Assembly: GCF_007988805.1 (NCBI RefSeq)
Contig: NZ_BJUV01000012.1
Coordinates: 34,541 to 98,540 of the forward strand
Reading direction: 5' to 3'
Source: Frigoribacterium faeni
Lineage (GTDB): Bacteria > Actinomycetota > Actinomycetes > Actinomycetales > Microbacteriaceae
DNA: 64,000 nt
Shown: in pieces, positions 31,089 to 39,751 of the stretch
Layout: each line of letters begins with the position of its first letter
How positions within the stretch are numbered: the first letter of the stretch is position 1
Made by a program: the position numbers and the translations under genes
Notes under the pieces: generated by a model
The model's database searches: none
What the model was told of the DNA's origin: nothing
Seen by the model: only the letters and a program-made list of their open reading frames with translations

Positions 31089-31726
31089 CCGCCACCCCCT
31101 CCGCCTCCTCGCAGGTCTCGTTCGAGGTCGAGACGACCGTGCCGACCACCCACGGCACCTTCACCTTCCGCGCCTACCGCGACACCGTCACGGGCGCCGA
31201 CCACGTCGCCGTCGTCGCCGCCGGCCCCGACGGGAGCGCGCCCTCCGACGGCGCCCTCGTCCGCGTGCACTCCGAGTGCCTCACCGGCGAGGCCTTCGGC
31301 TCGCTCAAGTGCGAGTGCGGCCCGCAGCTCGACGCCGCCCTCGACACGATCCGCGAGCACGGCGGCGTCGTGATCTACCTCCGCGGGCACGAGGGGCGCG
31401 GCATCGGGCTCGTCAACAAGCTGCGGGCCTACCGTCTGCAGGAGGACGGCCTCGACACGCTCGACGCGAACCTCGCGCTGGGCCTCCCGGCCGACGCCCG
31501 TCAGTACGGCGCCGCCGCCGACATGCTGCGCGACCTCGGCATCGGCGGGATCCGACTGCTCAGCAACAACCCCGAGAAGCGTCGTCAGCTGACCGAGCAC
31601 GGCATCGTCGTCTCCGAGCTCGTGCCCCTCGTGGTCGGCGTCGGCGCCTTCAACGAGGGCTACCTCGACACGAAGCGCGACCGCATGGGCCATCAGCTGC
31701 CGGGCCACCTCCCGACCGACGGCTGA
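31085..31726 (+). CDS. ribA: GTP cyclohydrolase II (stand-alone)
   Basis: A 213-residue enzyme opening GTP to the first pyrimidine of riboflavin synthesis. The zinc Cys set is in SECLTGEAFGSLKCECG; YLRGHEGRGIGL carries the catalytic region; LLSNNPEKRRQL is near the C-terminus. No DHBP synthase (RibB) domain is fused, unlike the RibBA of many actinobacteria, so ribB, ribC and ribH must lie elsewhere. The ATG overlaps the ribD stop (ATGA). Confidence 0.93.
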   Translation: MTATPSASSQVSFEVETTVPTTHGTFTFRAYRDTVTGADHVAVVAAGPDGSAPSDGALVRVHSECLTGEAFGSLKCECGPQLDAALDTIREHGGVVIYLRGHEGRGIGLVNKLRAYRLQEDGLDTLDANLALGLPADARQYGAAADMLRDLGIGGIRLLSNNPEKRRQLTEHGIVVSELVPLVVGVGAFNEGYLDTKRDRMGHQLPGHLPTDG

Positions 31727-31744
31727 GGACGGCCCGCGACGCGG

Positions 31745-31750
31745 TAAGAT
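31745..31750 (+). promoter_or_regulatory. -10 box upstream of the MHS transporter
   Basis: TAAGAT is a clear -10 hexamer. It predicts a leader of about 155 bases before the ATG at 31911, the longest in the window. The leader has the CGCGCCTCCTCG word but no riboswitch that I recognise. Confidence 0.5.
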
Positions 31751-31910
31751 AGGCGACGGCTGTCACGAGCGGCCTCCTCCACCACCGGCGTCGTGCGCCC
31801 CGCTGATCCCGAGCCGCCCACGTCCGCGACGTTCCTCCCGCGCCCCACCCGGCGCCGCGCCTCCTCGTCGTCGCCGGCATCACCTCCACCCGCCGCTCCG
31901 GAGCACCCTC

Positions 31911-33257
31911 ATGTCTGCTGACACCGTCGCCTCGTCGACGCACCCCGCACCTCCCGCCAACAAGCGCTCGCGCGTCATCGTCGCCAGCCTCATCGGCACG
32001 TCGATCGAGTTCTACGACTTCTACGTCTACGCGACCGCCGCCGTGCTGGTCTTCCCGACGATCTTCTTCGCGAACGACGACCCCGCCGTGGCGCGCCTCG
32101 CGTCGTTCGCCGTCTTCGGCGTGGCCTTCATCGCCCGCCCGGTCGGATCGATCCTCTTCGGGCACTTCGGCGACCGCATCGGGCGCAAGGGCACCCTCGT
32201 GGCGTCGCTGCTCACCATGGGCATCGCGACCGTGCTGATCGGCTGCATCCCGGCGGGCACCACCCCGGGCTGGGCCGTCGCCGGCCCTGCCTGCCTCGTC
32301 GTGCTGCGCTTCTGCCAGGGGCTCGGCCTCGGAGGCGAGTGGAGCGGCGCCGCGCTGCTGGCGACCGAGAACGCACCCGCGAACCGCCGGGCCATCTACG
32401 GGACCTTCCCGCAGCTGGGCGCGCCGATCGGGTTCATCATCGCCAACCTGCTGTTCGTCCTGCTCAACACCACGCTGACCGAGGAGCAGTTCATGAGCTG
32501 GGGCTGGCGTCTGCCGTTCCTCGCCAGCGCGCTGCTCGTCATCATCGGACTCTACGTGCGCTTCAAGCTGATCGAGACGCCGGCGTTCCAGAAGGTCGTC
32601 GACTCGGGCAACGTCGCCAAGCTGCCGCTGGCCCGGGTGTTCACGACGAGCTGGCGACCGCTCATCCTCGGCACGTTCATCATGCTCGCCACGTACACGC
32701 TCTTCTATCTGATGACGACGTTCACCCTCACGTTCGGCACGGCCGACGCGGCCGGCGAGCCCGCCGGGCTCGGCATCCCCCGCACGCAGTTCCTCTGGAT
32801 GCTGATCATCGGGGTGGTGTTCTTCGGCATCTTCACGCTGGTCTCGGGGCCGCTCGCCGAGAAGTACGGCCGACGGTCGACGCTGATCGTCGTCACGGCG
32901 GGCATCCTCGTCTTCGGGTTCCTGTTCGCGCCGCTCTTCGCGGCCGGCGTGCTCGGCGCTCAGGCGCTGCTGATCATCGGGTTCGTGCTGATGGGCCTGA
33001 CCTTCGGACCGATGGGCGCCGTGCTGCCCGAGCTGTTCCCGACCAGCGTCCGGTACACGGGCTCGGCGATCAGCTACAACGTCGCCAGCATCCTCGGGGC
33101 CGCCGTCGCGCCGTTCATCGCCGTCGCGCTCTGGACCGCCGCCGGCGGCAGCACCTGGCTCGTCGGGCTGTACCTCTCGTCGATGGCCGTGCTCACCCTC
33201 GTCGCGCTGATCCTCAGCAAGGAGACCCGCGACGTCGACTACCAGGCGAACGACTGA
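31911..33257 (+). CDS. MFS transporter, metabolite:H+ symporter (MHS) family
   Basis: A 448-residue twelve-helix transporter. The MHS signature SLIGTSIEFYDFYVYATAA marks helix 1; GHFGDRIGRKGTL is the MFS loop 2-3 motif; RFCQGLGLGGEWSGA marks helix 4. Substrates in the family include shikimate, proline/betaine, alpha-ketoglutarate and citrate; which applies here cannot be told. It is expressed alone, between a -10 box at 31745 and a terminator at 33295. Confidence 0.9.
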   Translation: MSADTVASSTHPAPPANKRSRVIVASLIGTSIEFYDFYVYATAAVLVFPTIFFANDDPAVARLASFAVFGVAFIARPVGSILFGHFGDRIGRKGTLVASLLTMGIATVLIGCIPAGTTPGWAVAGPACLVVLRFCQGLGLGGEWSGAALLATENAPANRRAIYGTFPQLGAPIGFIIANLLFVLLNTTLTEEQFMSWGWRLPFLASALLVIIGLYVRFKLIETPAFQKVVDSGNVAKLPLARVFTTSWRPLILGTFIMLATYTLFYLMTTFTLTFGTADAAGEPAGLGIPRTQFLWMLIIGVVFFGIFTLVSGPLAEKYGRRSTLIVVTAGILVFGFLFAPLFAAGVLGAQALLIIGFVLMGLTFGPMGAVLPELFPTSVRYTGSAISYNVASILGAAVAPFIAVALWTAAGGSTWLVGLYLSSMAVLTLVALILSKETRDVDYQAND

Positions 33258-33294
33258 TCCGTCGCCGGTCCCTCCGACCGGCACCGCGCCTCCT

Positions 33295-33327
33295 CGGGCC
33301 CGTGTCCCCCTCGTGGGACCGGGCCCG
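33295..33327 (+). terminator. Terminator of the MHS transporter
   Basis: A 13-bp stem with one bulged base (CGGGCCCG-T-GTCCC with GGGAC-CGGGCCCG) and a six-base loop. Confidence 0.65.
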
Positions 33328-33465
33328 TCGGCGTCTCCGGCGCCCCGCGCACGGCCGGCGAGCAGGTGGCGGGCTCGCGGACGAAGTACGGTCGTAGTCG
33401 GCGACCGTCAGGGCCGCCACGGTCAGCCGCCGCGAACCCCGCGGTCGCCCGGCACGAGAGGCACC

Positions 33466-35403
33466 ATGAGCTCCGACACGAGTGCGCCCACAGCGTCGAC
33501 CTCCACCGAGGAGGCGCGGGTCGACCCTCCGAGACGTCGCCGCGGTCTCGGACGACGTCCGGTCCCCGAGGGGCCCCGGGCGACCTTCCGCCAGCTGCTG
33601 CCGTTCCTCTTCGAGCACAAGAAGGTGATGGCGGTCATCATCGTGCTGAGCATCCTGGGCGCCGCCGCCTCGCTCGGCCAGCCGTTGCTGGTGCAGCGCG
33701 TGATCGCCGTCGTCGAGGAGGGCCGGCCGCTCGGATCCCTCGTCTGGGCGCTCGTCGCGCTCGTCGTCGCGGCGGGTCTCCTCAGCGGGTTCCAGCACTA
33801 CCTGCTCCAGCGCACCGGCGAGGGGGTCGTGCTCTCCAGCCGCCGCCGACTCGTCGGCCGCATGCTGCGCCTGCCGATCAGCGAGTTCGACACCCGCCGC
33901 ACCGGCGACCTCGTGTCGCGCGTCGGCTCGGACACCACCCTCCTTCGCGCCGTCCTGACCCAGGGGCTCGTCGAGGCGATCGGGGGCAGCCTGACGTTCG
34001 TCGGCGCGCTCGTCGGGATGTTCCTCATCGATCCCGTGCTGCTCGGCCTGACGGTGCTGGTGGTGGCCGTCTCGGTCGTCGTCGTGGTGCTGCTCTCCGG
34101 TCGTATCCGGGTCGCGAGCCGTCAGGCGCAGGAGAAGGTCGGCGACCTGACCGCGGCCGTCGAACGCGCGATCAGCTCGGTCCGCACCATCCGGGCCTCG
34201 GGCGCCACCGACCGCGAGATCGCGGCGGTCGAGCTCGACGCGGAGGGCGCCTACCGCCGGGGTCTGCAGGTGGCGCGCATCTCGGCGCTCGTCGTGCCGA
34301 TCTCGTCGATCGCCCTGCAGGCCTCGTTCCTGGTCGTGCTCGGGGTCGGCGGCTACCGCGTGGCCAGCGGCGACATCACGGTCGCGTCGCTGGTGTCGTT
34401 CGTGCTGTTCCTGTTCCTGATGATCATGCCGCTCGGGCAGGCCCTCGGAGCCGTGCTGAGCGTCAACCAGGCCCTGGGGGCGCTGGGCCGCATCCAGGAG
34501 ATCCTCGACCTGCCCGGCGAGGACCACGACGACGCCCGCACGGCCCGCGAGCTGGCCGGGGTCGGTCGCGTGACGACGACCGACGCCGTGACGTTCGACG
34601 ACGTCCACTTCCGGTACCCGGCGGCGCCGGTCGCGACCCCGGGCGACGCCTCCTCGGGTGCCGCGGTCACGGGCGCCGCCGTCACGGGCGCCCCCATCAC
34701 GGACGGTGTGCCCGACGACGACCTCACGGTGCTGCGCGGCGTCAGCTTCTCGGTTCCGGCCGGCAAGCGGACCGCCCTCGTCGGACCCTCCGGGGCCGGC
34801 AAGAGCACGATGCTCGCGCTCATCGAGCGGTTCTACGACCCCACGTCCGGTGTCGTCCGTCTCGACGGCGTCGACGTGCGCACCCTCGACCGCGTCGCCC
34901 TGCGCGCGCAGATCGGCTACGTCGAGCAGGACGCCCCCGTGCTCGCCGGCACGATCCGCGACAACCTGACGCTCGGCTCGCCCGACGCCACCGACGACGA
35001 CTGCCGGCGCGTGCTCGAGGCCGTCAACCTGACGGCCGTCCTCGAACGCGGCGACGAGGGCCTCGACGCCCAGGTCGGCGAGGACGGCGTCATGCTCTCG
35101 GGCGGCGAAAGGCAGCGACTGGCGATCGCCCGCACCCTGTTGTCGGCACCGCCGATCCTGCTGCTCGACGAGTCGACCTCGAGTCTCGACGGCGTCAACG
35201 AGCAGCGCCTGCGGGGCGCCATCGACGCCGTCGCCGAGGACCGCACGCTGATCGTCATCGCCCACCGGCTCTCGACGGTCGTCGACAGCGACCAGATCGT
35301 CGTCGTCGACGGCGGCCGCGTGGTCGGGGTCGGAACGCACTCGGAGCTCGTGGTGAGCACGCCGCTCTACCGCGACCTCGCGAAGCACCAGCTGCTGGTC
35401 TGA
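33466..35403 (+). CDS. ABC exporter (fused membrane and ATP-binding domains)
   Basis: A 645-residue half-transporter that would work as a homodimer exporting lipids, peptides or drugs. A charged head of about 40 residues leads to six helices starting at HKKVMAVIIVLSILGAAA, then the ATPase: Walker A GPSGAGKST (about 441-449), LSGGERQRLAIAR, Walker B ILLLDESTSSLD and the switch IAHRLST. Between the A-loop Tyr (HFRYPA) and the Walker A strand lies an odd low-complexity insert with the duplicated AAVTGAAVTGAP. GAGAGG before ATG 33466 sets the start. No partner gene is adjacent. Confidence 0.92.
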   Translation: MSSDTSAPTASTSTEEARVDPPRRRRGLGRRPVPEGPRATFRQLLPFLFEHKKVMAVIIVLSILGAAASLGQPLLVQRVIAVVEEGRPLGSLVWALVALVVAAGLLSGFQHYLLQRTGEGVVLSSRRRLVGRMLRLPISEFDTRRTGDLVSRVGSDTTLLRAVLTQGLVEAIGGSLTFVGALVGMFLIDPVLLGLTVLVVAVSVVVVVLLSGRIRVASRQAQEKVGDLTAAVERAISSVRTIRASGATDREIAAVELDAEGAYRRGLQVARISALVVPISSIALQASFLVVLGVGGYRVASGDITVASLVSFVLFLFLMIMPLGQALGAVLSVNQALGALGRIQEILDLPGEDHDDARTARELAGVGRVTTTDAVTFDDVHFRYPAAPVATPGDASSGAAVTGAAVTGAPITDGVPDDDLTVLRGVSFSVPAGKRTALVGPSGAGKSTMLALIERFYDPTSGVVRLDGVDVRTLDRVALRAQIGYVEQDAPVLAGTIRDNLTLGSPDATDDDCRRVLEAVNLTAVLERGDEGLDAQVGEDGVMLSGGERQRLAIARTLLSAPPILLLDESTSSLDGVNEQRLRGAIDAVAEDRTLIVIAHRLSTVVDSDQIVVVDGGRVVGVGTHSELVVSTPLYRDLAKHQLLV

Positions 35404-35498
35404 CCGGACGCGGCGGGCGCGCGGGGACGAGCGGGCGAGCAGGGGCGCAGGGCGAGCTCGCCGGGCCCCGGCCGGCGGAGCGCCCGCGTCGACGGGAC

Positions 35499-35504
35499 TA
35501 GCGT
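35499..35504 (+). promoter_or_regulatory. -10 box of the hydrolase gene (leaderless)
   Basis: TAGCGT is 7 bases before the ATG at 35512. Confidence 0.6.
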
Positions 35505-35511
35505 GGGCGCC

Positions 35512-36552
35512 ATGAGCGACGACGCCGACGACCGCCCCATCGTGACCGAGATCGTGGACGGAGTGGGGGTGCTGACCCTCTCCCGCCCGCGGAAGATCAA
35601 CGCCGTGACCGTCGAGATGCTCGGCCTGATCGACGCCGCGCTGGACGGCTGGCAGCACGATCCCGCAGTGACGGCGGTGGTCCTGCGCGGTGCGGGCGAG
35701 CGCGGCTTCTGCGCCGGGGGCGACATCACGCAGATCCACCGCAACGGCACGACCGATCCCCGTCGCAGCGTCGACATGTGGCGCCGGGAGTACCGCGGCG
35801 CCCTCCGTCTCTCCCGGTTCCCGAAGCCGGTCGTCTCGCTGATGGACGGACTGGCCATGGGTGCCGGAGTCGGCCTCGGCGGACATGTGGCCCTCCGGGT
35901 CGTCACGGAGCGCAGCGCCGTGGGCATGCCCGAGACCCTGATCGGACTGACGCCCGACGCCGGCGGCAGCTACCTGCTCTCGCGCGCTCCCGGCGAGCTC
36001 GGCACGCACCTGGCCCTCACGGGTCGGGCGATGACCGGCGCGGACGCGATCGCCACGGGCTTCGCGGACGTCATGCTGGCCTCGTCCGACCTCGACCGCG
36101 TGATCCCCGCTCTGACCGCCGGCGGCGTCCCGGCCGTGCGCTCGCTGGCCGTCGATCCCCCACCCGCCCCGCTGCTCTCCGCAGCGGGCTGGATCGACGA
36201 CGCCTACCGAGGCGACGACGCGCGGGCCATCGTGGCGCGCCTCCGTCGGCTCGGGTCCGAGGGCGTGGCGGACGCGGGAGGCGCGGCGGACGACATCGAG
36301 GCCGCGTCGCCCACCTCGGTGGTGCTGACCCTCCACGCCCAGCGCCGCGCCCGTCGCCTTCCCGACCTGGAGGCGGTGCTGGGTCAGGAGCTCGCGCTCG
36401 TCAGCGCGCTGGCCGCCTCGCACGACCTCGTCGAGGGGATCCGAGCGCGCGTCATCGACAAGGACCGGTCGCCGCGCTGGTCACCGCCGACCCTCGACGA
36501 GGTGGACGTCGAGGGGATCGTCGACTCGATCGACTGGGACACCCGGCTCTGA
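35512..36552 (+). CDS. Enoyl-CoA hydratase/isomerase family, 3-hydroxyisobutyryl-CoA hydrolase-like
   Basis: A 346-residue crotonase-fold protein. The start IVDGVGVLTLSRPRKINAV and the oxyanion segment ERGFCAGGDITQIHRNG match HIBYL-CoA hydrolases. VGMPETLIGLTPDAGGSYLL holds the catalytic Glu. The C-terminal extension (RLPDLEAVLGQELAL to RARVIDKDRSPRW) is the ECH_2 type found in 3-hydroxyisobutyryl-CoA hydrolase of valine breakdown, which separates it from plain hydratases. The ATG at 35512 follows a -10 box; an in-frame GTG lies inside that box. Confidence 0.87.
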   Translation: MSDDADDRPIVTEIVDGVGVLTLSRPRKINAVTVEMLGLIDAALDGWQHDPAVTAVVLRGAGERGFCAGGDITQIHRNGTTDPRRSVDMWRREYRGALRLSRFPKPVVSLMDGLAMGAGVGLGGHVALRVVTERSAVGMPETLIGLTPDAGGSYLLSRAPGELGTHLALTGRAMTGADAIATGFADVMLASSDLDRVIPALTAGGVPAVRSLAVDPPPAPLLSAAGWIDDAYRGDDARAIVARLRRLGSEGVADAGGAADDIEAASPTSVVLTLHAQRRARRLPDLEAVLGQELALVSALAASHDLVEGIRARVIDKDRSPRWSPPTLDEVDVEGIVDSIDWDTRL

Positions 36553-36565
36553 CCGGAGGCCGCGG

Positions 36566-37597
36566 TCAGCGGACCGAGCGCCGGGCCCGCTCGATGACCT
36601 CGAGCGCCGCCACCGCGTCTCGCGGGTCGACGGGCAGCTCGCCCTCGCCGCGCAGGGCCGCCGCGAGACGCTCGTAGAAGACCGGGTAGCGACCGCGGTC
36701 GGTCGGTTCGACCCGCGCCTCGTCGCCGATGCCGAGGCGACCGTGCCGTGCGGGGTCGACGAGCCCGTAGCCCTCGTCCGTCGGGGGCATGCCGCCGGCC
36801 AGCTGGGCCTCCTGCGGGTCGAGACCGGAGACGACGTACGCCCCCGTCGAACCGAGGACCCGGAGGCGCGGCCCGGGCTGGGCGGCCACGTGGCTCATCC
36901 AGAGACGCGACCGCACGCCGTTCTCGTGCCGCAGCGAGAGCAGCACGTCGTCGTCGGCCGCAGAACCCCGTCGGCGGGTGGCGATCTCCGCCTGCACGTC
37001 GTCGACCGGACCGAAGAGCCGGAGCGCCTGGTCGACGAGGTGGGGGCCGAGGTCGAACAGGATGCCGCCGCCGTCGGCGACCGTCGCGGAGGACTTCCAG
37101 CCGGCGCGGTTCGCGGTCTTCCAGGGTTCGAAGCGCGACTCGAAGGTGTGCACGTCGCCCAGGGCGCCGTCGGCGATCACCCGCGCGGCGGTCAGGAAGT
37201 CGCCGTCCCACCGGCGGTTCTGGTAGACGGTGAGAGGGCGCCCGGTCGAGGCGGCGAGCTCGATGAGCTCGCGCGCCACCGCGGCGGTCGGCGCGAGGGG
37301 CTTGTCGACGACGACCGCGGATCCGGCACGGAGCGCGTCGGCCGCGACCTCGGCGTGGGTGGCGTTCGGGGTCGCGACGACGACGAGGTCGAGCCCCATG
37401 CCGGCGAGGTCGGCGTTCGACGCCACGACCTCGGCCCCGGGGTGCCGGCGCGCGGCGTCGGCCGCGCGGTCGGCGTCGCGGGTGACGACGGCGGCGACCT
37501 CGTACGACGGATCGGCCGCGAGCAGAGCGCCGTGGAAGACCCGACCGGCGAGTCCGTACCCGACGATCCCGACCCGGATCGGCGCGGGCGCGGTCAT
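36566..37597 (-). CDS. Gfo/Idh/MocA-family oxidoreductase
   Basis: A 343-residue NAD(P)-dependent oxidoreductase. The Rossmann start is RVGIVGYGLAGRVFHGAL; DLVVVATPNATHAEVA and VVVDKPLAPT form the cofactor and Lys motif (DKP in place of the common EKP). The C-terminal sheet domain has FESRFEPWK and HLVDQALRLFG. It resembles YdgJ/scyllo-inositol-type dehydrogenases, but the substrate is open. Its ATG overlaps the nicotinamidase stop. Confidence 0.88.
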   Translation of the reverse strand: MTAPAPIRVGIVGYGLAGRVFHGALLAADPSYEVAAVVTRDADRAADAARRHPGAEVVASNADLAGMGLDLVVVATPNATHAEVAADALRAGSAVVVDKPLAPTAAVARELIELAASTGRPLTVYQNRRWDGDFLTAARVIADGALGDVHTFESRFEPWKTANRAGWKSSATVADGGGILFDLGPHLVDQALRLFGPVDDVQAEIATRRRGSAADDDVLLSLRHENGVRSRLWMSHVAAQPGPRLRVLGSTGAYVVSGLDPQEAQLAGGMPPTDEGYGLVDPARHGRLGIGDEARVEPTDRGRYPVFYERLAAALRGEGELPVDPRDAVAALEVIERARRSVR

Positions 37598-38187
37598 TCG
37601 GCGCCCACGAGATCAGCGGTGGTCACCAGGGTGGCGCCCGCGGCGGTCATCTCGGCGAGCGCGGCCTCGCTGGGCCCCGGGGCCACCCCGGCCACCAGGT
37701 CGGTGACGACGCGGACCTCGAAGCCGGCGGCCCGGGCGTCGAGCACGGAGGCGCGGACGCAGTGGTCGGTCGCGAGGCCGACCACGTCGAGCTGCTCGAC
37801 GCCGTGCCGGCGCAGCACGTCGGCCGCGGTGCCGCCGTCGTCGGTCACCCCCTGGAACGCCGAGTACGAGGGCGAGCCGGTGCCCTTCGTCAGGTGGACG
37901 TCGATCAGCGACGTGTCGACGGCCGGGTGGTACTCGGCGCCGGCCGTGCCGCGGACGCAGTGGACGGGCCACGAGTCGACGAGGTCGGGCGTCGCCGAGA
38001 AGTGGCCGCCGTTGTCGGTCTCGCCCTCGTGCCAGTCGCGGCTGGCGAGGACGACCTCGTAGGCGTCGGAGGCGCGGCGGAGGTACGCGGTGACCGCCTC
38101 GGCGACGCGGGCGCCGCCGGTGACGGGCAGCGCGCCTCCTTCGGTGAAGTCGTTCTGAACGTCGATGACGACGAGTGCTCTGGCCAT
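37594..38187 (-). CDS. pncA: Nicotinamidase (isochorismatase family)
   Basis: A 197-residue amidase turning nicotinamide into nicotinate for NAD salvage. The catalytic triad is Asp9 (VVIDVQNDF), Lys101 (HLTKG) and Cys143 (ATDHCV); the metal site includes Asp51 and His53 in RDWHEG. The ATG at 38187 gives the usual length; an earlier in-frame start adds 10 unlikely residues. It overlaps the downstream oxidoreductase by 4 bases. Confidence 0.93.
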   Translation of the reverse strand: MARALVVIDVQNDFTEGGALPVTGGARVAEAVTAYLRRASDAYEVVLASRDWHEGETDNGGHFSATPDLVDSWPVHCVRGTAGAEYHPAVDTSLIDVHLTKGTGSPSYSAFQGVTDDGGTAADVLRRHGVEQLDVVGLATDHCVRASVLDARAAGFEVRVVTDLVAGVAPGPSEAALAEMTAAGATLVTTADLVGAE

Positions 38188-38235
38188 GCCGTCATTCTCT
38201 CGTGCCCCCGCCGACATCGCACGTCGACCGGGGCG

Positions 38236-39717
38236 TCAGGCTCCGGAGAGGTCGGACCCGCAGCGGTAGACGGCGGTCGTGAGGGTGTCGAGCGCGACCC
38301 GGGCGTCGTCGCGGACGTCGCCGATGGCGTAGAAGGCGAAGGCCAGCCGGGTGCCGTCGGCCGCGTCGACGCTGCCCGCCAGCGTGTAGGCGGTGTCGAT
38401 CCACCCGGTCTTGGCGTGCACCGCGCCGCGGGCCACCGCGTTCGACCCGGTGAAGCGCGAGGCGAGCGTGCCCGTCCGCCCCGAGATCGGCAGGGCGTCG
38501 AAGACCACGCCGAGCCCGTCGGACCGGTCGGCGACCCGGATCATCAGCCGCGCGACGACGGTCGCCGGCACGGCGTCGTTCTCGCTGAGGCCGGACCCGT
38601 CGATGATCGTGATGGCCGAGGTGTCCAGGCCGTAGGCGTTCGCGAGGACCGTCCGGTAGAGCTGCGTCAGCGAGGCCGACGACCCGTCGGCGCCGGACTC
38701 GCGCGACGACACCCGGGCGAGCATCTCGGCGAGCGTGTTGTCGGACGTGGGCAGCAGCTGCGAGACGAGCGTCGAGACCGGCTGCGAGCGGACCTCGCCG
38801 AGCACGGTGGCGCTGCTCGAGGCGCCCTGGGACAGGGTCGCGGTGTCGGCGCCCACGACGCCGGCGGCGACCAGGGCGGCGCGGAACGCCTCGCCGGCAC
38901 GCGCCACCGGGTCGGTGCTGCGGGGGCTGGTCTGCGCGGCGGGATCGGCCCGGTCGCCGTCGACCATGAGGGCCGTCACCTCGGAGTGGTAGCCGATGGT
39001 CTGCTCGGTGCGCTTCCACGACGGATCCCACTTGTCGGCCTGGCTCCAGTAGCCGGCGTCGAGCGTGATGGTCGAGACGCGGCCGTCGCCGAGACGCGAC
39101 TTGACCTGCGCGGCCAGGTCGCTGAGCTTGGGCGCCCCCGCGTAGACGCTGCTGCCGCCGGTCGCGCTGAGCGTGGCGTCGCCGCCGCCCACCAGCGCGA
39201 TCGAGCCGCTGCCCGGATCGCCGGTCACCCGGGTGGTCAGCCGGTGGTCGGGGCCGAGCACGGAGAGCGCCACGGCGCTGGTCAGCGTCTTGAGCACGCT
39301 GCCCGTGCGAGCCGGCGTCGAGCCGTCGCGTTCGAAGAGGACCTCTCCGGTCGCGGCGTCCACGACGGACCCCTCGAACTGCGCCAGACGGGGGTCGCTC
39401 GCGGCGGCGGCCACCGAGCAGGTGCGCAGCGGCGTGGCCGCGGGCACCTCGCTCGGCACCGATCGGGTGGGCGGTGCCGCGGTCGTCGGCGGCGGGGTCA
39501 CGGTGACGACGGGGGCCGGGTCATCGGAGGCCGCATCCGTCGCCGCGGACGACGCGCTCGGAGCCGAGGAGGCGGCGGTCACGTCGTGCGGAGCCGTCGC
39601 GGCCCCGGCGGCCACCGCTCCCCCAGCGAGCAGCGCGAACGCCGTCGCCGCCGCGGTCACCCGTGTCGCCCGGGGGTGCCGGGCCACGAGGCCTGCCAGA
39701 GTCGATCGCACGTTCAT
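38236..39717 (-). CDS. dacB: D-alanyl-D-alanine carboxypeptidase/endopeptidase (PBP4 type)
   Basis: A 493-residue class C penicillin-binding protein acting on peptidoglycan outside the membrane. A signal/anchor helix (TAAATAFALLAGGAVAAGAA) is followed by a Ser/Thr/Pro/Ala-rich linker to about residue 95. The active-site SxxK is Ser140-Lys143 in TGSVLKTL; SxN is in TSDNTLAEML and KTG in HAKTGWID. Cys100 and a C-terminal Cys may pair. A -10 box is 8 bases before the ATG. Confidence 0.92.
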   Translation of the reverse strand: MNVRSTLAGLVARHPRATRVTAAATAFALLAGGAVAAGAATAPHDVTAASSAPSASSAATDAASDDPAPVVTVTPPPTTAAPPTRSVPSEVPAATPLRTCSVAAAASDPRLAQFEGSVVDAATGEVLFERDGSTPARTGSVLKTLTSAVALSVLGPDHRLTTRVTGDPGSGSIALVGGGDATLSATGGSSVYAGAPKLSDLAAQVKSRLGDGRVSTITLDAGYWSQADKWDPSWKRTEQTIGYHSEVTALMVDGDRADPAAQTSPRSTDPVARAGEAFRAALVAAGVVGADTATLSQGASSSATVLGEVRSQPVSTLVSQLLPTSDNTLAEMLARVSSRESGADGSSASLTQLYRTVLANAYGLDTSAITIIDGSGLSENDAVPATVVARLMIRVADRSDGLGVVFDALPISGRTGTLASRFTGSNAVARGAVHAKTGWIDTAYTLAGSVDAADGTRLAFAFYAIGDVRDDARVALDTLTTAVYRCGSDLSGA

Positions 39718-39725
39718 CGGGAGAC

Positions 39726-39731
39726 AGTGTA
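39726..39731 (-). promoter_or_regulatory. -10 box of dacB (leaderless)
   Basis: TACACT on the minus strand ends 8 bases before the ATG. Confidence 0.5.
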
Positions 39732-39751
39732 CGAAACCGACGCCGCGCCTC

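Noticed and set aside
33214..36423. 1069-residue open frame on the minus strand
   Set aside because: It lies opposite the ABC exporter and the CoA hydrolase, has no domain, and its composition is that of a shadow frame.
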